DNA of 34,542 nucleotides from Hydrogenimonas sp. (GCA_015490295.1 WFYC01000046.1:1-34542), one strand, 5' to 3'. Shown: positions 17,528 through 26,742, counted from the stretch's first letter. Program-made: numbers and translations. The notes: generated by a model from the sequence alone, not told the origin.

Positions 17528-19963
17528 ATGGCACTGAAAAAATCGGAACTCTACCGCTCGTTATGGGCAAGCTGCGATGCATTGCGCGGCGGCATGGACG
17601 CTTCGCAGTACAAAGACTACGTCCTTACACTGCTCTTTGTAAAGTATGTATCGGATAAATATGCCGGTGATCCGTATGCGTTGATTCAAGTACCTGAAGG
17701 GGGATCATTCGAAGATATGATGCGCCTCAAAGGGGACAAGGAGATAGGCGACAGGATCAACAAGATCATCGGACGTCTCGCTGAAGCCAACGACCTCAAA
17801 GGTGTCATCGACGTCGCCGACTTCAACGACGAAGACAAACTAGGCAAGGGCAAAGATATGGTCGATCGCCTCTCCAGTCTTATAGGCATATTCGAGAATC
17901 TCGACCTCAGCGCCAATCGTGCCGACGGCGACGATCTGCTCGGCGACGCCTACGAATACCTTATGCGCCATTTCGCAACAGAATCCGGCAAGAGCAAGGG
18001 GCAGTTCTACACCCCGGCCGAAGTCTCCCGCATAATGGCGAAACTTCTCGGTATCGGGGAGGAGACAACTCAAGATCAATCGGTCTACGACCCGGCCTGC
18101 GGTTCGGGATCGCTGCTTCTAAAAGTCGCCCACGAAGCACCCCACGGGCTTTCGATCTACGGTCAGGAGATGGATGTCGCAACGGCCGCCCTGGCACGGA
18201 TGAACATGATCCTCCACGATGCTCCCACCGCCGAAATATGGCAGGGCAACACTCTCGCCGATCCCCACTGGAAAGATAAAGAGGGTAACCTCAAGACCTT
18301 CAATTACATCGTCGCCAATCCTCCCTTTTCCTATAAATCATGGTGCAACGGCCTCGACCCGGAACACGACCCTTACCACCGCTTCGAATACGGCATCCCT
18401 CCGGCTAAAAACGGCGACTACGCCTGGCTGCTACATATTGTCACCTCTCTCAAAAGCACCGGGAAAGCGGCGGTGATTCTACCGCACGGTGTCCTGTTTC
18501 GCGGCGGAGCCGAGGGGGAGATTCGGCGCAACCTTATCCGGCGCGGCTTAATCAAGGCGATAATCGGCCTGCCTGCCAATCTCTTCTACGGTACAGGTAT
18601 TCCCGCCTGTATTATAGTCGTCGACAAGGAGAATGCCGCGAGCAGGGAAAATATCTTCATGATCGACGCCAGCGGAGGATACCGAAAAGACGGCAATAAA
18701 AACCGACTTAGAGAGCGCGACATCCACCGCATTATAGATATCTATCGCCGCGGCGAACCGGTCGAGCGTTATGCGCGCCCGGTGCCTCTGGAGGAGATTG
18801 AAGCCAACGAATACAATCTCAACATCCCCCGCTACATCGACAGCAGCGAACCGGAAGACCTGCAGGATATCGACGCCCATCTGCACGGCGGCATCCCAGA
18901 GAGGGATATCGACGCGCTTTCAGAGTACTGGGAGGTTTTCCCCTCTCTACGCAGAGAACTCTTCAAACCGGGAAAGCGCCCTGGGTACAGCGAAGCGGTG
19001 CTCGAGGTAAATCAAATCGCTCAAAGTGTCAGGGAGCATAAGGATTTTCAGGCATTTGCGGCGCAACTGGCAGAGCGTATACAAAACTGGAGCGACCGGC
19101 ACCGCATGATGTTGATGGAGCTCGATGAGCAAACCCAGCCCAAAGCGCTGCTCGAAACCCTCAGTGAGTCTCTGCTGGAAGCGTTCAAAACCGCCCCGCT
19201 CATCGACCCTTATGCAATTTATCAGACTTTGACGGAGTACTGGGAAGAGACGATGCAAGACGACGTCTACGCCGTGGTGCAGGAGGGGTGGATCGATGCG
19301 GTAAAACCCCGGGAACTCATAGTTCAAAAAGGACAAAAGAGCAAAGTCACTCCCAATCTGGTCATCGGTAAAAAGAAGTATCTTTGCGACGTGATCCCGC
19401 CCGAACTGATCATCGCCCAGTATTTTGCCGCGGAGCGGGAGGAGATCGACCGGCTGCGAAGCGAAGCGGAAGTGGCGGAACAGGAGCTGCAGAGTTTCGT
19501 CGAAGAGCACGGGGGCGAAGAGGGGTATCTGGACGACGTGATGAACGGTTCGGGAAAGGTGGTTAAAGGTGAGCTCAAAAAGCGCATCAAAGAGATACAA
19601 AACAATCCCGAATTTGCGGAAGAATACGCGGCACTTGTGAAGTGCGAGGATCTGATGGAAAAGAAAACTGCAGCCGACAGAAAGCTCAAAGAGGCGCAAA
19701 AAGCCCTCGAAGAGGCGGTCTTTGCCCGTTACGCCGCGCTGGAGGAGTCCGAGATCAAAACGCTGCTCGTGGATGACAAATGGCTGCACGCCGTCGCGCA
19801 GAGTGTTACCGCCGAGACTGAACACGTCAGCCGCACCCTCGCTTCGCGCATCAAAACCCTCGAAGAGCGCTACGCCGAACCCCTGCCGAAGATCCTCGAA
19901 GAGGTCGAAGCGCTCACCCGAAAGGTCGATGCGCATCTGCGACAGATGGGGTATGTCCTATGA
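17528..19963 (+). CDS. hsdM: Type I restriction-modification methyltransferase, long form
   Basis: An 811-residue HsdM, the adenine-N6 methyltransferase subunit. The helical HsdM N-terminal domain covers about residues 5-130, then the RGQFYTP-like block GQFYTPAEV, SAM motif DPACGSGSL (about 187) and catalytic NPPF (264-267). Typical HsdM proteins are near 500 residues; here residues about 480-811 form an extra region with long charged coiled coils (EEIDRLRSEAEVAEQELQS) ending in VDAHLRQMGYVL. The extension might replace contacts made by HsdS or HsdR. The start has AAGAGATGG before it, and hsdS overlaps by four bases (ATGA). With HsdS it protects host DNA; with HsdR it cuts unmethylated DNA. 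Confidence 0.93.
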   Translation: MALKKSELYRSLWASCDALRGGMDASQYKDYVLTLLFVKYVSDKYAGDPYALIQVPEGGSFEDMMRLKGDKEIGDRINKIIGRLAEANDLKGVIDVADFNDEDKLGKGKDMVDRLSSLIGIFENLDLSANRADGDDLLGDAYEYLMRHFATESGKSKGQFYTPAEVSRIMAKLLGIGEETTQDQSVYDPACGSGSLLLKVAHEAPHGLSIYGQEMDVATAALARMNMILHDAPTAEIWQGNTLADPHWKDKEGNLKTFNYIVANPPFSYKSWCNGLDPEHDPYHRFEYGIPPAKNGDYAWLLHIVTSLKSTGKAAVILPHGVLFRGGAEGEIRRNLIRRGLIKAIIGLPANLFYGTGIPACIIVVDKENAASRENIFMIDASGGYRKDGNKNRLRERDIHRIIDIYRRGEPVERYARPVPLEEIEANEYNLNIPRYIDSSEPEDLQDIDAHLHGGIPERDIDALSEYWEVFPSLRRELFKPGKRPGYSEAVLEVNQIAQSVREHKDFQAFAAQLAERIQNWSDRHRMMLMELDEQTQPKALLETLSESLLEAFKTAPLIDPYAIYQTLTEYWEETMQDDVYAVVQEGWIDAVKPRELIVQKGQKSKVTPNLVIGKKKYLCDVIPPELIIAQYFAAEREEIDRLRSEAEVAEQELQSFVEEHGGEEGYLDDVMNGSGKVVKGELKKRIKEIQNNPEFAEEYAALVKCEDLMEKKTAADRKLKEAQKALEEAVFARYAALEESEIKTLLVDDKWLHAVAQSVTAETEHVSRTLASRIKTLEERYAEPLPKILEEVEALTRKVDAHLRQMGYVL

Positions 19964-21189
19964 ACCACGCCATACATGTCGCCGAAGCGCCGCCGCTATA
20001 TGGTAAACGCAAGGCGGCAAACGATGTACCGCCCGGATACAAACGAACCGAAGTGGGGGTGATACCGGAGGATTGGGGAGTAGGAATACTTGGAAAATTT
20101 GTTGATATTACAAGTGGAGAAAGCCCTAGTAGGTTCCAGTTTGATTTTCAAGGAATTCCATATTTTAAAGTAGAACAATTAAATAATGCCAATAAATACA
20201 TAGGAAAGGAACAAACCAAATACTTCATTTCAAAGAACAGTAGATACATTCTAAAAGATAGTATTGTGTTTCCAAAGAGAGGTGCTTCTATACTTTTAAA
20301 TAAAGTAAGAATTTTGATTTCAAATTCCTATATAGACACAAATTTAATGGTACTAACTCCAAGGGATAACTTGTACTACGAATTTTTGTATTATTTATTA
20401 AATTTCAAACATTTATCCTCGCTTGCAGATACAACTTCAATACCACAAATAAATAACAAACATATTAACTCATTTTTAATTTCTTTTCCTCCTCTCCATG
20501 AACAACGCGCTATCGCCGAGGCTCTTTCGGATGTCGACGCTCTCATCGAGAGCCTTCAAAAACTCATCGACAAAAAACGCGCCCTCAAAACCGCCGCCAT
20601 GCAGCAACTCCTCACCGGCAAAACCCGCCTCCCGGGATTTAGCGGGGAGTGGGAAGAGAAGCGATTGGGGGATATCGCTTCCATTAAAAAAGGAGAACAA
20701 AAAGGAAGAGCCTTATTAAATAAAGGTGGAGCATATCCAGTATGGAATGGTGGAACTGAACCTTCGGGTTATAGCAATGAATTTAATATGAATGAGAATA
20801 CCATCACAATTAGTGAAGGTGGGAACTCCTGTGGTTTTGTCAATTATATTGATACAAAGTTTTGGCTTGGGGGACACTGCTACGCCATTGAGTCAAAAAT
20901 CAATGAAAAATTTCTTTTCCAGGCACTTAAAGTTAATGAAAATAAAATCATGTCACTAAGAGTTGGATCTGGATTACCTAACATTCAAAAAAAACGACTA
21001 GAGAATTTTAAAGTATTGATTCCAATTTCACAAAAAGAGCAAACCGCCATCGCCCAAATCCTCTCCGATATGGACACCGAGATCGATGCGCTTGAAAACC
21101 GGCTGGAAAAGACTCGCGCTATCAAAGAAGGGATGATGCAGGAGCTGTTGACGGGCAGGATACGGCTGATAAAAGGGGGTATCATATGA
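19960..21189 (+). CDS. hsdS: Type I restriction specificity subunit
   Basis: A 409-residue HsdS with two target-recognition domains (about residues 44-180 and 230-350), each followed by a conserved helical spacer: PPLHEQRAIAEALSDVDALI, then QKEQTAIAQILSDMDTEI, both ending in AMQQLLTGK or GMMQELLTGR. Each recognition domain reads half of a split DNA target. The two recognition segments (20085-20490 and 20690-21030) are visibly AT-richer and use different codons from the helical spacers around them, which suggests exchanged recognition domains. An N-terminal lead of about 25 residues precedes the GYKRTEVGVIPEDW start of the first domain. It overlaps hsdM and the DUF3800 gene by four bases each. 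Confidence 0.93.
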   Translation: MNHAIHVAEAPPLYGKRKAANDVPPGYKRTEVGVIPEDWGVGILGKFVDITSGESPSRFQFDFQGIPYFKVEQLNNANKYIGKEQTKYFISKNSRYILKDSIVFPKRGASILLNKVRILISNSYIDTNLMVLTPRDNLYYEFLYYLLNFKHLSSLADTTSIPQINNKHINSFLISFPPLHEQRAIAEALSDVDALIESLQKLIDKKRALKTAAMQQLLTGKTRLPGFSGEWEEKRLGDIASIKKGEQKGRALLNKGGAYPVWNGGTEPSGYSNEFNMNENTITISEGGNSCGFVNYIDTKFWLGGHCYAIESKINEKFLFQALKVNENKIMSLRVGSGLPNIQKKRLENFKVLIPISQKEQTAIAQILSDMDTEIDALENRLEKTRAIKEGMMQELLTGRIRLIKGGII

Positions 21190-21887
21190 AAACGTACAAG
21201 ATCTTTTGCGATGAAAGCAATTATATGTTGCAAGACAGTTCCGATCTTATGGTTAACGGAGCGTTGAAAATTCCTGAAGAGTATGTTGTACCTGCAAAGA
21301 AGTATATCAAGTATTTACGCCATAAGTACAACTACAATACTGAAATAAAGTGGACAAAACTTTTAAAAAAACAATGGAACTTTTACAAAGAAATCATTGA
21401 CTACTTTTTTGATAATGAATTTATGCAGTTCAAAGCTACATTGGTGATGAATAAATCAAAAGCCAACCATGGAAAGTTTGGAAGAGACCACAATGAGTTT
21501 TATTATGTAGTGTACTATTACACACTGCGTGATCTTATGGACATGGACAATCGTTTTAAAGTTTATTTTGATTACAAAGACACGCTTGGAGGGGTACGGG
21601 TTAAAAAGCTCGGCGAGATCCTTGCCAACACTGGATTCAATAATACTCAATTCACTATTATTCCTTCTCACGATTCTCAATTGATTCAGCTTTGTGATCT
21701 GTTCACTGGAGCAATCGGATATGCCAATCGGAGCGATATACCCAAGGAGAGCGAAATTAAAAACCGCATTATTGAATATTTGGATAAAAAAATCAGAAAC
21801 TCCTGTGAATCAATCTGTTCAATTCATGGGACCAAACCGTGGGAAAAAAAGTTCAATATTTTTCGCTGGAGCCTAAGTGATGTTTGA
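21186..21887 (+). CDS. DUF3800-family protein
   Basis: A 233-residue protein with the DUF3800 layout: an early acidic strand (KIFCDESNYM, Asp9 and Glu10), a middle glutamate (TEIKWTKL), VYFDYKDTL and a C-terminal DSQLIQLCDLFTGAIGY. These spaced acidic residues resemble an RNase H-like nuclease active site; family members often sit in phage and defence regions but the activity is not settled. AAGGGGGT precedes the ATG, which overlaps the hsdS stop (ATGA). It overlaps the next gene by eight bases. It is AT-rich compared with hsdM. As part of the hsdMS transcript it may be an accessory nuclease, or a separate small defence module. Confidence 0.75.
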   Translation: MKTYKIFCDESNYMLQDSSDLMVNGALKIPEEYVVPAKKYIKYLRHKYNYNTEIKWTKLLKKQWNFYKEIIDYFFDNEFMQFKATLVMNKSKANHGKFGRDHNEFYYVVYYYTLRDLMDMDNRFKVYFDYKDTLGGVRVKKLGEILANTGFNNTQFTIIPSHDSQLIQLCDLFTGAIGYANRSDIPKESEIKNRIIEYLDKKIRNSCESICSIHGTKPWEKKFNIFRWSLSDV

Positions 21888-22422
21888 TGGCCCGATTAAC
21901 TTAGATAACATTGAGGCAAACAAAATATTTGATTATCTCTATGAGATATTTTATGACGATTTTATACTAAACAATGTTTATCTTAATGAAACAATTTATA
22001 TCAATCCAGAGAGTTACAAAAAAGATGAGGGAAAGGAGCTGAGTTTTTGGCATTTGACAACCAGGGAGACGCCTCATCATATAAAAGTTGAAAACAGAAT
22101 AATCAGGCAAAAAGAACGGCTGCTCGATTATGGTAGAGCTTCTCGTCTTCATTGGGTTAAGCCGATTATCGAAAATCATACGGATCAGGAAATCAAAATG
22201 TTCTATAGAAAAGAGACAAAAGGGAAAAAGCCCATACGTCTCTATCTTTGGGCGTACAATGAAGATTTTGTAGTAATACTGCAAAAATTGGGACGTAGCA
22301 GCTCTTTTCTCGTTACAAGTTTTTACATTACGCACGAGAGGAAACGGAATGACTTTCAAAAGTATTATGAGGAATATATGAGTCAGTCAAATCCAGAGCT
22401 TAGGAGATGTGAATGGTTTTGA
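21880..22422 (+). CDS. Protein X of unknown family, possible RNase-like toxin
   Basis: A 180-residue soluble protein; I do not recognise it by name. The middle and C-terminal part has a conserved-looking pattern: FWHLTTRE, then RASRLHWVKPIIENHTD, RLYLWAY, DFVVILQK, and a final SFLVTSFYITHERKR. The last segment (two strands and a basic helix) resembles the core of barnase/RelE-like RNase toxins, but that is pattern matching only. GGAG lies eight bases before the ATG at 21880; a GTG one codon earlier is also possible. It overlaps DUF3800 by eight bases, and a 56-codon ORF with a good ribosome site begins inside its end. DUF3800 plus X could be a two-gene module riding in the hsd operon. Confidence 0.65.
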   Translation: MFDGPINLDNIEANKIFDYLYEIFYDDFILNNVYLNETIYINPESYKKDEGKELSFWHLTTRETPHHIKVENRIIRQKERLLDYGRASRLHWVKPIIENHTDQEIKMFYRKETKGKKPIRLYLWAYNEDFVVILQKLGRSSSFLVTSFYITHERKRNDFQKYYEEYMSQSNPELRRCEWF

Positions 22423-22583
22423 AGAGGTTGGATCGCCTATTATGGACCGGACGATTAGCGGTCACCTCTGGCTACTCATTGGTAGCTGAGCAATCCAAGT
22501 ATTGCATATTTCAACCTAAATCAAACTTAAACCGGATAAATTTTATCCGAGTCATTTGTATCAGACCTGCTTCTCCGGGATAA
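22413..22583 (+). CDS. Small ORF overlapping the end of protein X
   Basis: A 56-residue ORF with AGGAG six bases before its ATG, overlapping the previous gene by ten bases in another frame. The product is basic and moderately hydrophobic (begins MVLKRLDRLLWTGRL, contains two to three Cys) and matches no family I know. The ribosome site and overlap are the support; the same bases also form hairpins, so the segment may instead be structured RNA. It could be an antitoxin or immunity-like partner of protein X, though such partners are usually acidic. Confidence 0.35.
   Translation: MVLKRLDRLLWTGRLAVTSGYSLVAEQSKYCIFQPKSNLNRINFIRVICIRPASPG
22430..22496 (+). ncRNA. Foldable three-stem segment in the hsdS-hsdR gap
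   Basis: GGATCGC (22430-22436) can pair with GCAATCC (22490-22496), six of seven positions. Inside are two hairpins: GACCG/CGGTC (22445-22463, 9-base loop) and GCTAC/GTAGC (22471-22486, 6-base loop; the stem can extend to CTC/GAG with a bulge). Together this gives a three-way-junction shape. It matches no tRNA, riboswitch or attC site that I recognise. It may be a leader RNA or chance. Confidence 0.3.
22533..22549 (+). promoter_or_regulatory. Perfect 17-base palindrome upstream of hsdR
   Basis: CGGATAAA-T-TTTATCCG is an 8-bp inverted repeat with a one-base centre, typical of a dimeric repressor operator. It lies 180 bases before hsdR inside the gap 22423-22728. Confidence 0.45.
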
Positions 22584-22630
22584 TATGGTCGCTACCGGAT
22601 GCCACAGATGGTCAGAAAAATATTTTTGAA

Positions 22631-22732
22631 ATGAAGTGGTTGTTTCCATTTTGGAAAATACTATACGACCTTATTCATGACGGAGGAATAATAAGGTTTG
22701 CGAATATCAAAAAGCTGAAAGGTTCACAATGA
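22631..22732 (+). CDS. 33-codon ORF overlapping the hsdR start
   Basis: An ORF beginning [19 protein letters not shown] whose TGA overlaps the hsdR ATG by four bases (ATGA), the geometry of translational coupling. No clear ribosome site precedes it. The frame stays open upstream to 22520, so it could instead be the tail of a decayed gene. A hairpin ACCTTATT/AATAAGGT (22668-22697) with GGAGG in its loop lies inside it and could control entry to hsdR. Confidence 0.3.
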   Translation: MKWLFPFWKILYDLIHDGGIIRFANIKKLKGSQ

Positions 22733-25700
22733 GCACCGTCGGGCAAAAAGAGAGGCAGACTCAGGCACGTGTCGTCAAACTTTTTCATAAAGAGCTGGGG
22801 TATGAGTATCTGGGCAACTGGATCGACCGGGAAAACAACCGCAACATCGAAGAGGGTTTGCTTCGTAGCTGGCTCGAGAAACGGGGATATTCCGACAATC
22901 TGATCAACCGGGCCTTACACAAACTCTCCCAAGCGGCTGCACTGGGCGAGGGAAAGCAACTCTACGACGCCAACAAAGAGGTCTATCGATTGCTGCGCTA
23001 CGGGGTCAAAGTGAGGCCCGGTGCAGGTGATGTTACCGAGACAGTCTGGCTCATAGACTGGAGAAATATAGAAAACAACGACTTCGGTATCGCCGAGGAG
23101 GTGACGGTTATAGGAGAAAATAACAAACGCCCGGATATCGTCATCTATGTCAACGGTATTGCCCTGGGAGTGCTGGAACTCAAACGCTCCACCGTTGCGG
23201 TTAGCGAAGGGATCCGTCAAAACCTGGACAACCAGAAACGGGCTTTTATCCGCTCTTTTTTCGCCACTCAGCAGCTCGTTATGGCCGGCAACGATACGGA
23301 AGGACTGCGCTACGGAACCATAGAGACACCGGAGAAATACTATCTTACATGGAAAGAGGAGAAAACCGAAACATCCCATGACAATACGCTTCTTGACACT
23401 CATCTGCGCCAGCTTTGCGACAAAAAGCGCTTACTGGAGATAATTCACGATTTCGTCGTCTTCGATGCCGGTGTCAAGAAGCTACCTCGTCACAACCAGT
23501 ATTTCGGAGTCAAAAAGGCACAAGAGCGTATACGCAAACGTGAGGGCGGAATCATTTGGCATACTCAGGGTTCCGGTAAATCGCTGACGATGGTATGGCT
23601 GACCAAATGGATTCGTGAACACGAGGAAGACGCCAGAGTGCTGGTGGTAACCGACCGCATGGAATTGGACGAACAGATAGAGAAGGTGTATAAAGGGGTC
23701 GACGAAGAGATATATCGCACCAAAAGCGGTGCCGATCTGCTTGCCAAGCTCAATGCAAACGAGCCTTGGCTTCTTTGCTCCCTGGTACATAAGTTTGGGC
23801 GCTCCGATGAGGAGGCGGCGGATGCTTTTATCCATGAGTTGCAGCGTACATTGCCTAAAGATTTCACACCCAAGGGAAATATTTTTGTACTTGTCGACGA
23901 GTGCCATCGTACACAGTCCGGCAAACTGCACCAGGCTATGAAGAGAATTCTGCCTGATGCTATGTTCATAGGCTTTACTGGTACACCTCTGCTCAAAAAG
24001 GATAAACAGAAGAGTATCGAGGTTTTCGGCTCTTATATCCATACCTACAAGTTCAATGAAGCGGTGTATGACGGCGTAGTTCTCGATCTACGTTACGAGG
24101 CGCGGGATGTCGACCAGAGACTCACCTCCCCGGAAAGAGTAGACAGATGGTTCGAAGCCAAGACACGCGGTCTCTCTGAAGTGGCCAAACTCCAGCTCAA
24201 ACAGAAGTGGGGTACTATGCAAAAGGTACTCAGCTCTCAATCAAGGCTGGAAAAGATCGCCGGAGATATCCTGCTCGATATGGAGACAAAAGATAGATTG
24301 ATGAGCGGACACGGAAATGCAATGCTGGTGAGTTCCAGTATCTACCAAGCTTGCAAATATTACGAACTCTTCAGTAGGACCGCTCTTGCCGGAAAGTGCG
24401 CTATTGTCACCAGCTACAAACCATCTCCTTCCGATATAAAGGGAGAGGAGAGCGGAGAGGGCCTGACAGAAAGGCTGCGACAGTATGAGATTTACAGAAA
24501 GATGCTTGCGGAATGGTTCGATGAAGATGAAGAAAAAGCGATGTATAAGGCAGAGGAGTTCGAACAGCAGGTTAAGAGAAAATTTGTGGAAGAGCCGGGC
24601 CAGATGCGGCTGCTTATAGTAGTGGACAAGCTGCTGACCGGTTTCGACGCGCCGCCTGCAACCTTCCTTTATATAGACAAGCAGATGCGTGATCATGGAC
24701 TATTCCAAGCTATCTGCCGCGTCAACCGTCTTCATACTGAAGATAAGGAGTACGGATATATAGTCGACTACAAAGATCTTTTCCGTTCATTGGAGAATGC
24801 CATTAAAAACTATACGGGCGAAGCGCTGGACGGGTATGATGTCGAAGATATCAAAGGGCTTCTCAAAGATCGCCTGGCCACGGCGAAAGAGCGCCTGGAG
24901 GAGACTCTGGAGATAGTTAGGGCTCTCTGCGAGCCGGTAGAACCTCCTCGAGACACCAAGGCCTATCTGCACTATTTTTGTGCTGCTGACACCGCTGAGA
25001 AAGAGGCTTTGGTTGAAAACGAACCGAAGCGCATCGCTCTTTATAAATCCGTCGCGGCGTTGGTTCGTGCATACGCCAATATTGCTAACGAGATGGAAGA
25101 AGCCGGATTTACTGCCGGCGAAGCAGAAACGATTCGCAGAGAGGTTAAGCATTACGAGCATGTGCGTGAAGAGGTCAAACTTGCCAGCGGGGACTACCTC
25201 GATATGAAAATGTATGAACCCGCTATGCGCCATCTGCTCGACACATACATTCAGGCCGACGAAAGTAGAAGGCTCTCGGCGTTCGATAAATTTGGACTGG
25301 TCGATCTTCTTATTGAAAAGGGAGAGAAAGCGATCGATGAACTGCCGGAAAGTATAAATGGAGACCGGGATGCGGTCGCAGAGACAATAGAGAACAATAT
25401 TAGAAAAGTGATAATAGATGAGCAACCGGTCAATCCCAAATATTATGAAAAGATGTCGGAACTGCTCGATGCACTCATCGAAGAGCGTAGAGAGCAGGTA
25501 CTGGATTATGAAGAGTATCTGAAAAAGATTCATGAACTTGCGTTCAAAGTCAAAAAACCTTCTGAAACAGCCGGTTATCCTTACTACATCGATACTCCTG
25601 CCAGGCAGGCACTTTATGATAACATTCTGGCTATAAACAACCTTCATGAGATCGGAAATGCGGATATTGTCGCGGATGGTGAGAATCTAAAAAGCAAAGC

Positions 25701-25875
25701 GGAGGTTTTGGCTCTGAAGGTAGATGAAGCTGTACTTCTTACCAAAAAAGACGGCTGGCGCGGAAATACCTTCAAAGAGAGGGAGATAAAGTATGCAATC
25801 AGAAAAGTACTCGGCCCATACGATGCACTTGTAGATAAAATCTTTGAAATAGTGAAACGTCAAAATGAGTATTGA
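22729..25875 (+). CDS. hsdR: Type I restriction endonuclease and translocase subunit
   Basis: A 1048-residue HsdR. The N-terminal nuclease domain has the PD-(D/E)xK pattern ([10 protein letters not shown], then LELKRS near residue 150). The superfamily 2 motor follows: Walker A TQGSGKS near 281-287, [10 protein letters not shown] near 391, TGTPLL, and motif VI in [10 protein letters not shown]. The C-terminal ~300 residues are helical and dock on the methyltransferase. It pumps DNA and cuts far from the unmodified target. The start has GAAAGG upstream. It is separated from hsdS by the DUF3800-X module and a 306-base gap, and overlaps the metallopeptidase gene by 11 bases. Confidence 0.95.
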   Translation: MSTVGQKERQTQARVVKLFHKELGYEYLGNWIDRENNRNIEEGLLRSWLEKRGYSDNLINRALHKLSQAAALGEGKQLYDANKEVYRLLRYGVKVRPGAGDVTETVWLIDWRNIENNDFGIAEEVTVIGENNKRPDIVIYVNGIALGVLELKRSTVAVSEGIRQNLDNQKRAFIRSFFATQQLVMAGNDTEGLRYGTIETPEKYYLTWKEEKTETSHDNTLLDTHLRQLCDKKRLLEIIHDFVVFDAGVKKLPRHNQYFGVKKAQERIRKREGGIIWHTQGSGKSLTMVWLTKWIREHEEDARVLVVTDRMELDEQIEKVYKGVDEEIYRTKSGADLLAKLNANEPWLLCSLVHKFGRSDEEAADAFIHELQRTLPKDFTPKGNIFVLVDECHRTQSGKLHQAMKRILPDAMFIGFTGTPLLKKDKQKSIEVFGSYIHTYKFNEAVYDGVVLDLRYEARDVDQRLTSPERVDRWFEAKTRGLSEVAKLQLKQKWGTMQKVLSSQSRLEKIAGDILLDMETKDRLMSGHGNAMLVSSSIYQACKYYELFSRTALAGKCAIVTSYKPSPSDIKGEESGEGLTERLRQYEIYRKMLAEWFDEDEEKAMYKAEEFEQQVKRKFVEEPGQMRLLIVVDKLLTGFDAPPATFLYIDKQMRDHGLFQAICRVNRLHTEDKEYGYIVDYKDLFRSLENAIKNYTGEALDGYDVEDIKGLLKDRLATAKERLEETLEIVRALCEPVEPPRDTKAYLHYFCAADTAEKEALVENEPKRIALYKSVAALVRAYANIANEMEEAGFTAGEAETIRREVKHYEHVREEVKLASGDYLDMKMYEPAMRHLLDTYIQADESRRLSAFDKFGLVDLLIEKGEKAIDELPESINGDRDAVAETIENNIRKVIIDEQPVNPKYYEKMSELLDALIEERREQVLDYEEYLKKIHELAFKVKKPSETAGYPYYIDTPARQALYDNILAINNLHEIGNADIVADGENLKSKAEVLALKVDEAVLLTKKDGWRGNTFKEREIKYAIRKVLGPYDALVDKIFEIVKRQNEY

Positions 25876-26596
25876 TAGAAAGACGATATTGATAAACGGT
25901 ATAAGTGTCGAAGTTTTGCGCAAGCCGATCAAAAACCTGCATCTTGCCGTGTATCCGCCGGATGGCCGGGTTCGTATAGCTACGCCTTTGTCTCTTGACG
26001 ATGAGGCGGTTCGTATGGCTGTGATTTCGAGACTTGGATGGATTAGAAAACAGCGTCGAAAAATTGTAGTTCAGCCGCGGGAATCAAGGCGAGAGATGGT
26101 AATCGGCGAGAGCCATTACTTTTTCGGGAAACGTTACAGGCTGGATATAGTGGAGAGTTCAGGCAAAGCTCGTGTGGAGTTAAAGGGAAACCGACGAATC
26201 CTTCTGTATGTAAAGCCTCATATGAATGAAAGTATGCGAGAGATTGTTCTAAGAGAGTGGTACAGGAGAGAGTTAAAAAAGACCATACCTCAACTTATAG
26301 AAAAGTGGGAACCTATAATAGGTGTAAAGGTCTCAGAATGGGGTATAAAAAGGATGAAAACAAAATGGGGAAGCTGCAATATAGAGGCACGACGTATTTG
26401 GCTGAACCTTGAACTTGCAAAGAAACCTTTAAATTGTATTGAGTATATAATCGTCCACGAAATGGTCCATCTTTTGCAAAGGCGTCATAATGAGAATTTT
26501 ATTGCTTTGATGGATAAGTTTTTACCGAATTGGCGTTATTCGAGGGAGTTGTTGAATAAAAGTACTTTATCATATGAGGTGTGGAAGAAGGATTGA
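25865..26596 (+). CDS. YgjP-like M48-type metallopeptidase
   Basis: A 243-residue protein of the DUF45/YgjP metal-dependent hydrolase group. The zinc motif is [12 protein letters not shown] (HExxH) and the conserved strand MKTKWGSCN precedes it; [13 protein letters not shown] closes the domain. Such proteins often lie next to type I restriction genes, but their substrate is unknown. The ATG overlaps the end of hsdR by 11 bases with only a weak ribosome site, so it is probably translated by coupling to hsdR. It may process or regulate HsdR, which is inference. Confidence 0.85.
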   Translation: MSIDRKTILINGISVEVLRKPIKNLHLAVYPPDGRVRIATPLSLDDEAVRMAVISRLGWIRKQRRKIVVQPRESRREMVIGESHYFFGKRYRLDIVESSGKARVELKGNRRILLYVKPHMNESMREIVLREWYRRELKKTIPQLIEKWEPIIGVKVSEWGIKRMKTKWGSCNIEARRIWLNLELAKKPLNCIEYIIVHEMVHLLQRRHNENFIALMDKFLPNWRYSRELLNKSTLSYEVWKKD

Positions 26597-26619
26597 AGTG
26601 AAACTGGGGCCTTCCCCCC

Positions 26620-26742
26620 TCACCCCTTCCCCATCCTCCTAACCAGATACTTCTCGAACTCCACGAGGAAAATACCGTCGAGGCTATTGCCGTTATTCTC
26701 AGCCAGACGTGGGGTTCTATCGGTACGGTGCCGAAGTGTTTA
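26620..26742 (-). pseudogene. Possible remnant of a gene end between hsd and Wadjet loci
   Basis: In the 233-base gap between the metallopeptidase gene and jetA, the minus strand stays open for 39 codons and ends LDGIFLVEFEKYLVRRMGKG then TGA. The composition looks protein-like, but there is no start and no recognised family, so it is only a candidate leftover. A pyrimidine-rich run (26611-26640) lies within it. Confidence 0.2.

Noticed and set aside
17373-17582. 69-codon minus-strand ORF before hsdM
   Set aside because: Low-complexity AT-rich reading over the hsdM promoter with no ribosome site.
18947-19936. 329-codon minus-strand ORF inside hsdM
   Set aside because: Mirror of the coiled-coil extension of hsdM; rich in Phe and Leu as expected of an antisense of Glu/Lys codons.
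22585-22604. Resemblance of GGTCGCT...CCGGATGCCA to the tRNA-Asn 3' end, as an attachment site
   Set aside because: Only short separate matches with a different spacing and a mismatch in the acceptor end; not a real duplicate.
24787-25647. 286-codon minus-strand ORF inside hsdR
   Set aside because: Antisense shadow; the plus-strand HsdR reading has all expected motifs.
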